Source: Terriglobia bacterium (GTDB taxonomy: Bacteria > Acidobacteriota > Terriglobia > Bryobacterales > Bryobacteraceae). From it: a DNA stretch of 42,242 nucleotides. This document shows, piece after piece, positions 1 through 8,150 of this stretch. Below the pieces are notes generated by a model that saw nothing but the letters and a program-made list of their open reading frames with translations, was not told where the DNA came from and searched no databases. The position numbers and the translations under genes are program-made. How positions within the stretch are numbered: position 1 is the first letter of the stretch; each line of letters starts with the position of its first letter. The stretch spans positions 1 through 42,242 of the forward strand of contig PSRJ01000013.1 of the NCBI GenBank assembly GCA_003175985.1, written 5' to 3'.

Positions 1-71
1 CCCAGGGGGATTCGAACCCCCGTTACCGCCGTGAAAGGGCGATGTCCTAGGCCGGGCTAGACGATGGGGAC
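1..71 (-). tRNA. tRNA-Glu (UUC), 3' end cut by window edge
   Basis: Read on the minus strand this begins GTCCCCATCG, carries a D-arm, an anticodon stem-loop with loop CTTTCAC (anticodon TTC, Glu) and a T-arm with the GTTCGAATCC signature. The acceptor 5' strand GTCCCCA would pair with TGGGGAC, but only TGGG is present before the window ends, so the last acceptor bases lie outside. Confidence 0.93.
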
Positions 72-137
72 GCGCTCAGCGGAAAACGAGCAGATCTTCC
101 TAACTACTGTAGCAAAGGATGGTTTTCCCTCACAATT

Positions 138-171
138 CGGCATTCGCCGATACCCTTGCGGCGTTCGCCGA
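138..171 (+). promoter_or_regulatory. Direct repeat pair, 21-bp period; candidate LytTR operator
   Basis: Two 13-bp copies, CGGCATTCGCCGA at 138-150 and CGGCGTTCGCCGA at 159-171, differ at one base and start exactly 21 bp apart, two helical turns. LytTR-family regulators are known to bind direct repeats with about this spacing, and a LytTR regulator is the fourth gene downstream. The pair lies just upstream of where a -35 would be relative to the -10-like element at 199-207. The operator role is inference. Each copy also has CGGC/GCCG arms, so a different dimeric regulator is possible. Confidence 0.45.
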
Positions 172-198
172 ATATTCCAGGAAAGCCGGCTTCCGGGG

Positions 199-207
199 TG
201 ATACTTT
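199..207 (+). promoter_or_regulatory. Extended -10-like element before LiaF/LytTR operon
   Basis: TGATACTTT reads as TG-n-TACTTT, a weak extended -10 about 18 bases before the first start codon at 226. No good -35 is visible, which fits a promoter that needs an activator bound at 138-171. Confidence 0.3.
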
Positions 208-225
208 CGCCAGTGGGGAGCGAAA

Positions 226-414
226 ATGCAAGAGAGATCCAGAAACATGATGAATCCGGAGTTGATGATGGGCGGCCTGCTGATGCTGGTGGGCGCAGCC
301 GCCCTCGTGGGTGAACTCAACTCCGAAATGGCCGAGGCGATCCTCCGGCTATGGCCCGTCGGGTTGATCGGATGGGGTGTCGCACTCATCTTCAGGACCG
401 AGGCGAGCAAATGA
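226..414 (+). CDS. Small LiaI/LiaF-type membrane protein (62 aa)
   Basis: A 62-residue protein with two hydrophobic helices (about residues 14-29 and 42-57) separated by a short polar loop. The glycine-rich first helix and the L-W-P-V-G-L-I pattern of the second resemble the transmembrane unit of LiaI/LiaF-like proteins (DUF5668-type). A GGGAG ribosome-binding site precedes the ATG. The stop overlaps the ATG of the next gene (ATGA), so the two are probably translationally coupled and may form a membrane complex. The family call is by pattern recognition; the precise function is unknown. It may sense or transmit envelope stress with the downstream LiaF-like protein and kinase. Confidence 0.7.
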   Translation: MQERSRNMMNPELMMGGLLMLVGAAALVGELNSEMAEAILRLWPVGLIGWGVALIFRTEASK

Positions 415-1226
415 GACGGGACCGCTCCCTGAAGTATTGGCGGTACGGCCATCACCGCAGAACAACCGGTGCCTGGGGCGGAGGCATTATCCTCTTCCTG
501 GGCGTGATCCTGTTGCTCGACCGGCTGGGAATCCTCTATGCCCGCGATATCTTTCAATTCTGGCCCATGCTGCTGGTTGCCGCGGGTCTCGCCTGGTTGA
601 CGAGATTAGATTCTCTGGCGGGACGCGTGGTGGGCGGCCTGACTCTGTCCGCCGGTCTCCTCCTTCAGGCCAACAACCTGGGCTACCTCCGCCTTCGCGG
701 TGAAGTATTCTGGCCGTTTGTGCTAATTGGCATAGGCATCCTGATGCTGGTTAAGGCGTTGGAGGACCGCGCTCACCCGCCCGGCCAGACCGCGGAGGGC
801 GAGGGAACCGGATGGGACCGCTGGGAATCCAGAGCCCGGGATTTCCTGGGACACCTTGGCAGCCGCTCCGAGGCGACCGCCGTGTTCAGTCACGTGGAAC
901 GTAAGATCACTGCGCAGGATTTCGAATCGTGCAAAGTCGAAGCCGTCTTCGCCGGCGTGGAACTCGATTTGCGGCAGGCCGGAATGAAGGGCGACGAGGC
1001 GTTCGTAGAAGCGAACGCGGTCTTCGGCGGCATCGAAATCCGCGTCCCGGAGGATTGGCAGGTAATCCCTCGCGGCGCCGGCGTGTTCGGCGGCTTCAAC
1101 GATGAAACCCGCCCGCCGGAACCGGCGCCCGGCGCGCCCGCGAAGCGCCTGATCGTAAAGGGCGCAGCGGTTTTCGGAGGCGTCATGATCACCAATGGTT
1201 CCCGTAGATGGCATCGCTACCGCTAA
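411..1226 (+). CDS. LiaF-like membrane protein with C-terminal beta-repeat domain
   Basis: A 271-aa protein. Residues about 21-115 hold four hydrophobic helices of the LiaI/LiaF type, followed by a linker and a soluble C-terminal domain made of recurring VF(A/G)G strands near residues 158, 179, 204, 225 and 254, typical of the LiaF C-terminal domain ('cell-wall-active antibiotics response'). In Firmicutes LiaF restrains a cell-envelope-stress two-component system. Here the gene sits directly before a LytS-type kinase and LytTR regulator, so a similar inhibitory or sensory role is inferred. The ATG at 411, overlapping the previous stop, is preferred over an in-frame ATG at 351 that would lie inside the upstream gene. 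Confidence 0.82.
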   Translation: MRRDRSLKYWRYGHHRRTTGAWGGGIILFLGVILLLDRLGILYARDIFQFWPMLLVAAGLAWLTRLDSLAGRVVGGLTLSAGLLLQANNLGYLRLRGEVFWPFVLIGIGILMLVKALEDRAHPPGQTAEGEGTGWDRWESRARDFLGHLGSRSEATAVFSHVERKITAQDFESCKVEAVFAGVELDLRQAGMKGDEAFVEANAVFGGIEIRVPEDWQVIPRGAGVFGGFNDETRPPEPAPGAPAKRLIVKGAAVFGGVMITNGSRRWHRYR

Positions 1227-1232
1227 TTTCTC

Positions 1233-2279
1233 ATGCACCCTATCATCCGAAGCGGCAGACTCGGAGTTTACCTGCTGGCATGGGTGCCGGTGGAAGGCGC
1301 GCTAACGGTCCTGTTCGTCAAGCAGAGCGGGCTGGGCGTGCCGGCAAGTATCGGCGCGGCGTTCCCTCTGTGTGTGCTTCACGCAGTTGTCTGCCTATCC
1401 GCCTGGTATCCTTGCCGGGCGCTGCCCTTGTGGGGCAAGCAATTCACGCGCAGCCTGACTACCCATCTCACCTCCGCCGTCGTCGCCGGCGGTATCTGGA
1501 CGGGCGCCGCCAAACTCCTGTTTTCCGTCTTTTCCCGGGGCGATTCCGTCAATTCCGCATTGCCCGTGATCTTCGGTATGGGCGTAGTGCTGTACCTGCT
1601 CACGGTTGCGCTCTATTACGTTTTTCTTGCCGTGGAAGCTTCGCAGGAAGCGCAAGCCCGTGAGGCCGAAGCACGGCTCCTCGCAGGCGAGGCCGAATTG
1701 CGCGCGCTAAAGGCGCAAATCAACCCGCATTTTCTCTTCAACAGCTTGCATTCCATCAGCGCTCTCACTTCGCAGGATGCCGCCAGGGCTCGCGAGATGT
1801 GCATCCTTCTCTCCGGATTCCTGCGCAAAACCCTCGGCCTTAGTGAAAAGGCCGCCATTCCGCTCGAGGAGGAACTCGCGCTGGCGCGAAGCTATCTCGC
1901 TATCGAGAAGATCCGCTTCGGCGCGCGTCTGCAAGTGGAAGAGAACATCGATCCCGGATGCGCCGATTTTCCGGTGCCTGCGCTCGTCTTGCAGCCGCTC
2001 GTGGAGAATGCCGTGATCCACGGAATCGCCAGCCTGGTCGACCCGGGCTTCATCCGGATTTCTGGAGCCATGCAGGATGCCGACCGGATCGCCATCGTGG
2101 TGGAGAACTCGTTCGATACTGACTCTCCGCCGGCTCGCCGCGGCGGATTCGGCCTGGTAGCGGTGCGCAAGCGCCTCGATGCGCGTTATGGCGGCCGCGC
2201 GTCTATCCAGGCCGCGGCGCGCGACGATGTCTATCGCGTCGAACTTCGGTTGCCGATCGATGAGGAGTTCAAGCCATGA
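1233..2279 (+). CDS. LytS-type sensor histidine kinase
   Basis: A 348-aa sensor kinase. About four transmembrane helices fill residues 5-135. A short coiled-coil linker leads into a His_kinase (PF06580) domain with the phospho-acceptor in INPHFLFNS (His166), followed by an HATPase domain with an N-box (LQPLVENAVIHG, near 258) and a G-box (GFGLVAVRKRL). It lacks PAS or large periplasmic domains, so input probably comes through the membrane helices or from the LiaF-like partner six bases upstream. Its stop overlaps the response regulator start by four bases. Expected to autophosphorylate and pass phosphate to the LytTR protein. Confidence 0.92.
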   Translation: MHPIIRSGRLGVYLLAWVPVEGALTVLFVKQSGLGVPASIGAAFPLCVLHAVVCLSAWYPCRALPLWGKQFTRSLTTHLTSAVVAGGIWTGAAKLLFSVFSRGDSVNSALPVIFGMGVVLYLLTVALYYVFLAVEASQEAQAREAEARLLAGEAELRALKAQINPHFLFNSLHSISALTSQDAARAREMCILLSGFLRKTLGLSEKAAIPLEEELALARSYLAIEKIRFGARLQVEENIDPGCADFPVPALVLQPLVENAVIHGIASLVDPGFIRISGAMQDADRIAIVVENSFDTDSPPARRGGFGLVAVRKRLDARYGGRASIQAAARDDVYRVELRLPIDEEFKP

Positions 2280-3007
2280 CCGTGATGATCGTAGATGACG
2301 AAGAACTGGCGCGCAGCTATTTGCGCGAGATGCTCGCCGATCATCCCGAGATCGATATCATCGCTGAGTGCGCCAACGGGTTCGAGGCCGTGAAAGCGGC
2401 GGCACAGCAAAAACCCGATCTGCTGTTCCTCGACGTGCAAATGCCCAAGCTCGATGGCTTCGAGGTGCTGGAACTGATTGGGCCCGGCGTAAATGTGATT
2501 TTCGTTACGGCCTACGACAGCTATGCGATGCGCGCCTTTGAGGTCCACGCCGTCGATTACCTGCTCAAGCCGTTCGGTAAAGACCGGTTCGAATCGGCGT
2601 TGGAGCGCGCCAAAAACCGCCTTAGCGAGAAGATGCCCGTGCCGGCGGAATTGTCCGCCGCCTCCCGGCCTTCCGCCCATCTGGACCGCATCGTCGTCAG
2701 GGACGGCGCCCGCGTCCACATCATCCCCGTTTCCAAACTCGATTACGCCGAAGCTCAGGATGATTATGTGATGCTGGCATCCGCCGGCAAAACCTACCTG
2801 AAGCAGCAGACTATTTCCAGTCTGGAGGCATGCCTCGATGCCCGCCAGTTCATCCGCATTCACCGCTCCTACATCGTCAACCTGGAGAGGGTGGTCAAGA
2901 TGGAGCCCTACAGCAAGGACAGCCGCATTGCGGTGCTCAGCGACGGCAAACAGTTGCCGGTCAGCCGCGCGGGATACCAGCGGCTCACCGCGCTACTCGG
3001 GGAATAG
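2276..3007 (+). CDS. LytTR-family response regulator
   Basis: A 243-aa regulator with an N-terminal receiver domain (acidic DDE at 7-9, phospho-acceptor Asp53 in LFLDVQMPKLDG, Thr78, Lys98 in LLKPF) and a C-terminal LytTR DNA-binding domain (about 140-240, including FIRIHRSYIVNL). It is the cognate partner of the overlapping LytS-type kinase. LytTR domains bind short direct repeats; the 21-bp-spaced repeats at 138-171 are the obvious autoregulatory candidate. Confidence 0.94.
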   Translation: MTVMIVDDEELARSYLREMLADHPEIDIIAECANGFEAVKAAAQQKPDLLFLDVQMPKLDGFEVLELIGPGVNVIFVTAYDSYAMRAFEVHAVDYLLKPFGKDRFESALERAKNRLSEKMPVPAELSAASRPSAHLDRIVVRDGARVHIIPVSKLDYAEAQDDYVMLASAGKTYLKQQTISSLEACLDARQFIRIHRSYIVNLERVVKMEPYSKDSRIAVLSDGKQLPVSRAGYQRLTALLGE

Positions 3008-3056
3008 TACCGATGATTCATACTTCGAATCTGAAACCGAAGCTCTCTCGTACCCA

Positions 3057-3068
3057 TCACTTAAGTGA
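3057..3068. promoter_or_regulatory. Perfect 12-bp palindrome upstream of TPR gene
   Basis: TCACTTAAGTGA is a perfect palindrome directly before a -10-like TAGAAT (3071-3076). It could be an operator or chance; no known binding protein is recognised. Confidence 0.3.
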
Positions 3069-3074
3069 GCTAGA

Positions 3075-3956
3075 ATGCGGAATAAGGAACGACGGGTGGT
3101 TTGGGTAAACGCTCTCGCATTGTTGACCGGGTTTGTGGCGCTTGTGCGGGCAGGTACAAGTGACCTGGACCAGGCACGTAAGTACTACGATCTAACGGAC
3201 TTCGACCAATCTCTGAAGATTTTGCACGCTCTGCCGCAGCGCGATGGCGCGGTGTACGAGCTGCTCGGCCGGAATTACTTTATGACCGGTGACTTCAAGA
3301 AAGCCACCGATGCCTTGGAAAAAGCCGTGATGCTGGAGCCGCGTAATTCCGATTACGTTCTGTGGCTCGGCCGCGCTTATGGCCGCCGGGCGGAGACTTC
3401 CAACCCGTTTTCTTCCATGAGCCACGCGTCGAAGGCGCGGCAATACTTCGAGCGCGCCGCGGAATTGAATCCGCGAAACATTGAAGCGCTCAATGATCTT
3501 CTCGAATACTATCTTGAGGCGCCCGGATTCCTGGGGGGTGGCTTCGAAAAGGCGAAAGCGACCGTAGTCCGTATCAGCCAGGTGGATTCTGCGGAGGGCC
3601 ACTGGGCTCAATCGAAGCTGGACGAGAAACACAAGGAAATCGGCAGCGCCGAAGAGCACTTGCGCCGCGCCCTGGAGCTCTCGCCCAACCGCGTCGGCCG
3701 GTTCATCGACCTGGCGCGTTTCCTGGCCAAGCAGGGCCGTTTCCAGGAATCCGAGCAAAACTTCGCGCGCGCCGAGCAGATCGATCCGCAGAGTCCCAAG
3801 CTCATGTATGCGCGAGCCGATGTATACATCAAGTACGGGCGGAACCTCGAAGCAGCGAAGTCTCTGCTCCAGCGCTACCTTGCCGCGGAGATCACGCCGG
3901 AAGATCCACCCAAATCGGACGCGCGAAAACTTCTCCGCCAGATCGAAGGCAGCTAA
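3075..3956 (+). CDS. Secreted or anchored TPR protein
   Basis: A 293-aa protein with a basic N-terminus, a hydrophobic stretch (residues about 8-26, signal peptide or anchor) and then consecutive tetratricopeptide helix pairs across about 30-280, with typical A/Y/F spacing in repeats such as GNFKKATDALEKAV-like segments. TPRs mediate protein-protein contacts, so the partner is unknown. The ATG at 3075 gives a basic n-region suited to a signal peptide. An in-frame GTG at 3096 has a better ribosome-binding site (AAGGA at 3084-3088) and would fit the -10-like TAGAAT that overlaps the ATG, so the start is uncertain. Followed after nine bases by the MacB-like permease, suggesting one operon. Confidence 0.8.
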   Translation: MRNKERRVVWVNALALLTGFVALVRAGTSDLDQARKYYDLTDFDQSLKILHALPQRDGAVYELLGRNYFMTGDFKKATDALEKAVMLEPRNSDYVLWLGRAYGRRAETSNPFSSMSHASKARQYFERAAELNPRNIEALNDLLEYYLEAPGFLGGGFEKAKATVVRISQVDSAEGHWAQSKLDEKHKEIGSAEEHLRRALELSPNRVGRFIDLARFLAKQGRFQESEQNFARAEQIDPQSPKLMYARADVYIKYGRNLEAAKSLLQRYLAAEITPEDPPKSDARKLLRQIEGS

Positions 3957-3965
3957 GCCCGCCAC

Positions 3966-5168
3966 ATGTTCCTCGGTGAAGCCCTGAGCTTCAGTGTCCA
4001 GGCCTTGCGCGCGAACCCGGTCCGCTCGCTGCTCACTGGTTTGGGAATGGTGATCGGCACGGCCTCCGTCATTCTGGTGGTCACTATTTCGCTGACCAGC
4101 CGCGACTACATCCTGGAACAGGTGGAAGGCGTCGGGTCCAACATCATATTTGCCTACTATGCTTCGTCCGGACCCAGCACCGCCATCGCCGATGCCGATT
4201 ACGTGAAGCTCAGCGATGTGGAAGCGATCCGCCAGCAGCTTGCGCCCGACATCGTAGCCGCCACGGGCATCATGACGAATTTCGACCGCATGTTGATCGC
4301 CGGCAAAGAGCAGGATGTTAAAGTGATCGGCACCGATGCGGCGTATCAGTCGGTGCGCAACATCGTCTCGAGTTCGGGCCGCTTTCTGGACGATAGCGAT
4401 GTCGCGCTGCGCAGCAAAGTCGCCTTGATGACCGACAAGCTGGCCGAGCGCATGTTCGGGAGCCGCAATGCCGCCGTCAGCCAGGTGATCAAGCTCTTCG
4501 GCCTGCAGTTCATAGTCATCGGCACATTCCATGAAAAGGTGGAGACGTTCGGGCAGTCGGAAGTGGAGCGCGATACCATTCTGATTCCCATTCCCGTGCT
4601 GAAGTACTTCACGTCGGTGGAACGGATCGATCCGCTCTACGTGCAAGTGCGTTCCGCGCAGGAAGTGGATCGTGTCGCCGCACGCGTCCAGGAGATTCTG
4701 GAAACGCGCCACCGGCCGGGCGCGCGCTACCACGTTGACACTCTGACCGCGATCCTCAACGCGGTGCGCAACATTTCGCTGATCCTTTCTGCGGTTCTGG
4801 TCATGGTTTCCGCTATCACGTTAATCATCTCCGGCATCGGGATCATGAACATCATGCTGGTGACCGTAACGGAGCGCACGCGCGAGATCGGCGTCCGCCT
4901 GGCCGTAGGCGCGGCGCCGCGGGAGATTCTGCTTCAGTTTCTGACAGAGGCGATCATCGTCAGCCTGGTGGGGGGCACGGTCGGCATCCTGCTCGGCATT
5001 GCTATTCCGCTCAGCGTGCAACTATTCGCCGATATCAAAATTCCGATTTCCCCGGTGGCCATTGTGGTAGCGTTCGGCGTCTCGTGCATGGTCGGGCTCA
5101 TCTTCGGCATGCTGCCCGCCAACCGCGCGGCGCATCTGGATCCGACTGAAGCGCTGAGATACGAATAG
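3966..5168 (+). CDS. MacB/FtsX-type ABC transporter permease
   Basis: A 400-aa permease with one N-terminal helix (about 18-42), a periplasmic MacB_PCD-like domain (about 45-255) and a C-terminal FtsX domain with three helices (about 270-395, including IMNIMLVTVTERTREIGVRLAVGA). The TERTREIG signature is the classical coupling motif to the ATPase. MacB-type transporters work as mechanotransducers in export or lipoprotein handling with an ATPase (LolD/MacB type) and often a periplasmic adaptor. No ATPase or adaptor gene is adjacent here, so the partner must be encoded elsewhere. Placement behind the LiaF/LytTR cluster suggests envelope-stress export. Confidence 0.88.
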   Translation: MFLGEALSFSVQALRANPVRSLLTGLGMVIGTASVILVVTISLTSRDYILEQVEGVGSNIIFAYYASSGPSTAIADADYVKLSDVEAIRQQLAPDIVAATGIMTNFDRMLIAGKEQDVKVIGTDAAYQSVRNIVSSSGRFLDDSDVALRSKVALMTDKLAERMFGSRNAAVSQVIKLFGLQFIVIGTFHEKVETFGQSEVERDTILIPIPVLKYFTSVERIDPLYVQVRSAQEVDRVAARVQEILETRHRPGARYHVDTLTAILNAVRNISLILSAVLVMVSAITLIISGIGIMNIMLVTVTERTREIGVRLAVGAAPREILLQFLTEAIIVSLVGGTVGILLGIAIPLSVQLFADIKIPISPVAIVVAFGVSCMVGLIFGMLPANRAAHLDPTEALRYE

Positions 5169-5235
5169 AGAATCGAGTACAATTTGCTACGACGCGGCAG
5201 TCTGTAAGCGACGCGAGTAGAGTTAGGAGGAAGCC

Positions 5236-6948
5236 GTGGCGATTCGTCTGAAACCAGCGGATGTAGCGGTAGTGGGACTAGGTGGCGCGGGCGGCGTCGC
5301 CGTGCTGCCTCTGGCACGCGCAGGAATCAAGGTCGCGGCTATTGAAGCGGGAGGGTGGTTGAATCCTCAGAAGGATTACCACAGCGACGAGATCCATAAT
5401 AACGTCCGCATGCTGATGACCGCAGCGGCTAAAACCAAGAACGAGATTCCGACTTTCCGCACCAGTCCTTCGGAGCGCGCGCGTCGGGCCACTGGTGGCC
5501 GGACGATGATGAACGCCATCGGCGGCTCGACCATTCACTATGACGGGAACAGTTGGCGCTTCGCGCCGTGGGACTTCCGCATCCGCACGGAAGCGTTGCG
5601 CCGGTATGGAGCTGGTGCGCTGCCCAACGGGAGCACCATCGAAGATTGGCCCCTCACCTACGATGAGTTGGAATCGTATTACGACAAGGTGGAATACGCT
5701 ATCGGCGTTTCGGGAAAGGCCGGCAACATCCAGGGAAGAATCGACGCTCAGGGCAATGTATTCGAGGGACCCAGAAGGCGGGAGTATCCGATGCCGCCGC
5801 TGCGTGACACCGACTTCACGGACCTGCTGACGGCGGGCGCGCAGAAGCTGGGCTGGAACGGGCACCGGTCGCCGGCTGCCATCAATTCGCAGCCGTATGC
5901 CGGCCGCCCGGCCTGTGCATACCACGGCTGGTGCGATACGGGCGGCTGCCACATCAAGGCCAAAAATTCCACTGCGGTCACGACGATTCCGTTGGCCGTG
6001 AACACCGGCAACCTGAAGATTGCCGATTATGCGCAGGTGACGCGCATCATCGCGGTTGGCGGCAGGGTAACTGGAGTCGAGTACCTTCGCGGCGGCAAGC
6101 AATACTTCCAACCGGCAAAGGCAGTGCTGCTGGCTTCCTACACGTATGAGAACGTGCGTCTGCTGCTGCTCTCGAAATCGAACGATTTTCCGAACGGCTT
6201 ATCGAATAACCAGCGGCAGGTAGGCCGGCATTACATAGCGCACTGGGATGGGAGGGAGACTGTGGGGTTGTTCCCGTCAGATTTGAACATCTGGTACGGC
6301 GCTAACGCGCAAGCGGTGGTGGTGAACAACTGGGCGGACGACAACTTTGACCACGCGGGGCTGCGATTCATCGGAGGCGCGAGCATGACGGTGGGTCATG
6401 AAGTCCACCCGATCGCGGCCGCGGCCATGCCTACGTTCGAACGCGCGCCCGCATGGGGCTCGCGATGGAAAGCGTTCGTTTCTCAAAATGCCGGAAGGTG
6501 GACAGGAGTTTACGCGCAGTGCACCTCGCTGCCGTATGAAAACACTTGGCTCGACCTCGACCCCGAAGTGAAAGACCCGCTCGGCGACCCAGTGTGCCGG
6601 ATCACGAGCGGCCCCAAGGAGAATGAGCAGCGAATCCGGGCCTATGTTGCAGACAAGGCCGAAGAGTGGCTGCGAGCTGCTGGCGCGATGGACGTAATGC
6701 GCATCGTGCTTCCTCCCGAAGGTCCCAACCAATCGTGGCATGCGGTGGGCGGCACACGAATGGGAGACAACCCGGAAACGAACGTAGTAAACAAGTGGGG
6801 CTTCTCGCATGAAGTCCCCAATCTGGGCATACTCGGGGGATCAGTGATGGGAAGTCACGGGGCGCGGAACCCCACGCTGACAATCCAGGCGCTGGCCTGG
6901 CGCACGGCAGAGCATTTAGTAAGCGAGTGGAAATCGATTGCGGGTTGA
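5236..6948 (+). CDS. GMC-family FAD-dependent oxidoreductase
   Basis: A 570-aa flavoprotein. Residues about 10-40 hold the FAD-binding Rossmann motif GLGGAG followed by an acidic strand end (AAIEAG). A conserved region near 90-100 (GGRTMMNAIGGST) is typical of GMC enzymes, and the C-terminal domain has the catalytic His (about 502, SWHAVGGTRMG) and Asn (about 545, HGARNPTLT). It is closest in style to the large subunit of gluconate 2-dehydrogenase-like membrane dehydrogenases, but no small subunit or cytochrome c gene is adjacent and no Tat signal is seen. The substrate, probably a sugar or alcohol, cannot be assigned. The GTG start has a strong AGGAGG eight bases upstream; a -10-like TACAAT lies at 5178-5183. 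Confidence 0.88.
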   Translation: MAIRLKPADVAVVGLGGAGGVAVLPLARAGIKVAAIEAGGWLNPQKDYHSDEIHNNVRMLMTAAAKTKNEIPTFRTSPSERARRATGGRTMMNAIGGSTIHYDGNSWRFAPWDFRIRTEALRRYGAGALPNGSTIEDWPLTYDELESYYDKVEYAIGVSGKAGNIQGRIDAQGNVFEGPRRREYPMPPLRDTDFTDLLTAGAQKLGWNGHRSPAAINSQPYAGRPACAYHGWCDTGGCHIKAKNSTAVTTIPLAVNTGNLKIADYAQVTRIIAVGGRVTGVEYLRGGKQYFQPAKAVLLASYTYENVRLLLLSKSNDFPNGLSNNQRQVGRHYIAHWDGRETVGLFPSDLNIWYGANAQAVVVNNWADDNFDHAGLRFIGGASMTVGHEVHPIAAAAMPTFERAPAWGSRWKAFVSQNAGRWTGVYAQCTSLPYENTWLDLDPEVKDPLGDPVCRITSGPKENEQRIRAYVADKAEEWLRAAGAMDVMRIVLPPEGPNQSWHAVGGTRMGDNPETNVVNKWGFSHEVPNLGILGGSVMGSHGARNPTLTIQALAWRTAEHLVSEWKSIAG

Positions 6949-6968
6949 GAGGCGGCAGCCTATTACAG

Positions 6969-8009
6969 CTATTTCTTTTCGGCTAGCTGCTCGTCGCGTC
7001 GCGCGCCCGCGAGAATGCCCTGCAACCCGTAGTTGCCTTCCTGGCAGGCGTACTCGTAGAGCGCATCCCGCGACGGCCTCAGCGGGATCATCGCGGTCCA
7101 CGGTTTCGTCCATGCCCCCGGATCGTCTACCGTGATCTCCCATTTCAAAGTATCGGCGCCCGTGCGCGTGAATCTCTCGATCACATGCAGCTTTTCGGTC
7201 GAAACGTTCAGGAACACACCGGGCTTATAGTTCGTCGTATCCACTACGAGCGTGTCGCCTTCCCAGCGTCCCCGCGCGTCGCCGAGCCACGTCTGGACGT
7301 TGGCCGGCAGGTGCGGGTTCCCATCCAGCGGAATCACGCGCGCATCGTGAATCGTCTCCATGAGGATGACCACCTGCTTCGGAGCCTGCAGGATCTGGAA
7401 ATAGCTGTTGTATCCCGCAGCCAGCCGCGGCGAACCGAACGTGATGCACCGCTCGCTCAGAGACCGATCCTCGGGACCGGCCGCCGGGCGGTTCCTCGCC
7501 GCCGCGGCGGCGCGCTGCTTTTCTTGCGCCTGCGGCGTCGTGGGCGGCAACCGGCCGTCGGAGGGGTCGGTAATTAGCGAGGTTCGATTATCCCAATCCC
7601 GCTCGACCGTCCACACCGAACTGTAGTCGCCGGTCTCGCCGTCCGTGCTTTTGAACCCTGCTTTTGTCCCGCTTACATTAGCCAATACGCTTAGAAAAAC
7701 CGTATCCCCGAACGCAGCGTCTGACTGGCCGCTAAACAACTCACCCGCCTTGGCTTTGAGCGCCGCGACTTCCTGCTCCGTCAGCAACGCACGCCCTGCC
7801 AGTTCCTTGGGCCGCTCGAGTGGTGTTGCATTATTGTTTGCCCACACACCTTGAAGATCCGGTTGCCCATCCACCGTCCGGGATACCTTCCACGTCTTCG
7901 CCGCGACCGTGGCGGGTTTGGCGGTGAACGATTGTTGCGCGATAGCCTGCCCTGCGACCAGCGCGAGAACGACCGCCACCACAGCTACGAAAGTGAGGTT
8001 CCGAAACAT
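6969..8009 (-). CDS. Secreted protein of unknown function
   Basis: A 346-aa protein with a clear signal peptide (hydrophobic residues about 7-24, likely cleavage after AIAQ). The mature part begins with a PDLQGVWANN segment and contains DNRTSLITDPSDGRLPP and RCITFGSPR. I recognise this layout from large paralogous families of secreted proteins in Acidobacteria genomes, but not a biochemical function. It converges on the GMC oxidoreductase with only 20 bases between stops, so any functional link is speculative. A good Shine-Dalgarno (AGGAGGG at 8014-8020) and a TATACT -10-like element precede the ATG. Confidence 0.78.
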   Translation of the reverse strand: MFRNLTFVAVVAVVLALVAGQAIAQQSFTAKPATVAAKTWKVSRTVDGQPDLQGVWANNNATPLERPKELAGRALLTEQEVAALKAKAGELFSGQSDAAFGDTVFLSVLANVSGTKAGFKSTDGETGDYSSVWTVERDWDNRTSLITDPSDGRLPPTTPQAQEKQRAAAAARNRPAAGPEDRSLSERCITFGSPRLAAGYNSYFQILQAPKQVVILMETIHDARVIPLDGNPHLPANVQTWLGDARGRWEGDTLVVDTTNYKPGVFLNVSTEKLHVIERFTRTGADTLKWEITVDDPGAWTKPWTAMIPLRPSRDALYEYACQEGNYGLQGILAGARRDEQLAEKK

Positions 8010-8030
8010 CTCGCCCTCCTTGTCCTATCA

Positions 8031-8036
8031 AGTATA
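8031..8036 (-). promoter_or_regulatory. -10-like TATACT
   Basis: On the minus strand TATACT matches the sigma-70 -10 consensus at five of six positions and lies 22 bases upstream of the start at 8009, with a strong Shine-Dalgarno between. No clear -35 was found. Confidence 0.4.
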
Positions 8037-8052
8037 TGCCTTCTCAAAGAGC

Positions 8053-8083
8053 GCGGGGGCTCTGATCAGAAGGCGACCCCCGC
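8053..8083. other. Inverted repeat with nested palindrome
   Basis: GCGGGGG (8053-8059) and CCCCCGC (8077-8083) form a 7-bp stem, and the loop contains the 10-bp palindrome TCTGATCAGA (8061-8070). It lies between the TlpA gene end and the promoter of the secreted protein gene. There is no T-tract, so it is a poor intrinsic terminator; an operator is possible. Confidence 0.35.
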
Positions 8084-8150
8084 TCGGTCACCTGGTTAAA
8101 TGACTGGCCAGTTGCGGAACGGGCGCCGGCTGGTCGTTTAGCGCCGCCTG

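Noticed and set aside
3192-4733. Long open frame (about 513 codons) on the minus strand
   Set aside because: It lies antisense to the TPR and MacB-like genes, shows no recognisable motif, and its composition is that of a shadow frame in GC-rich DNA.
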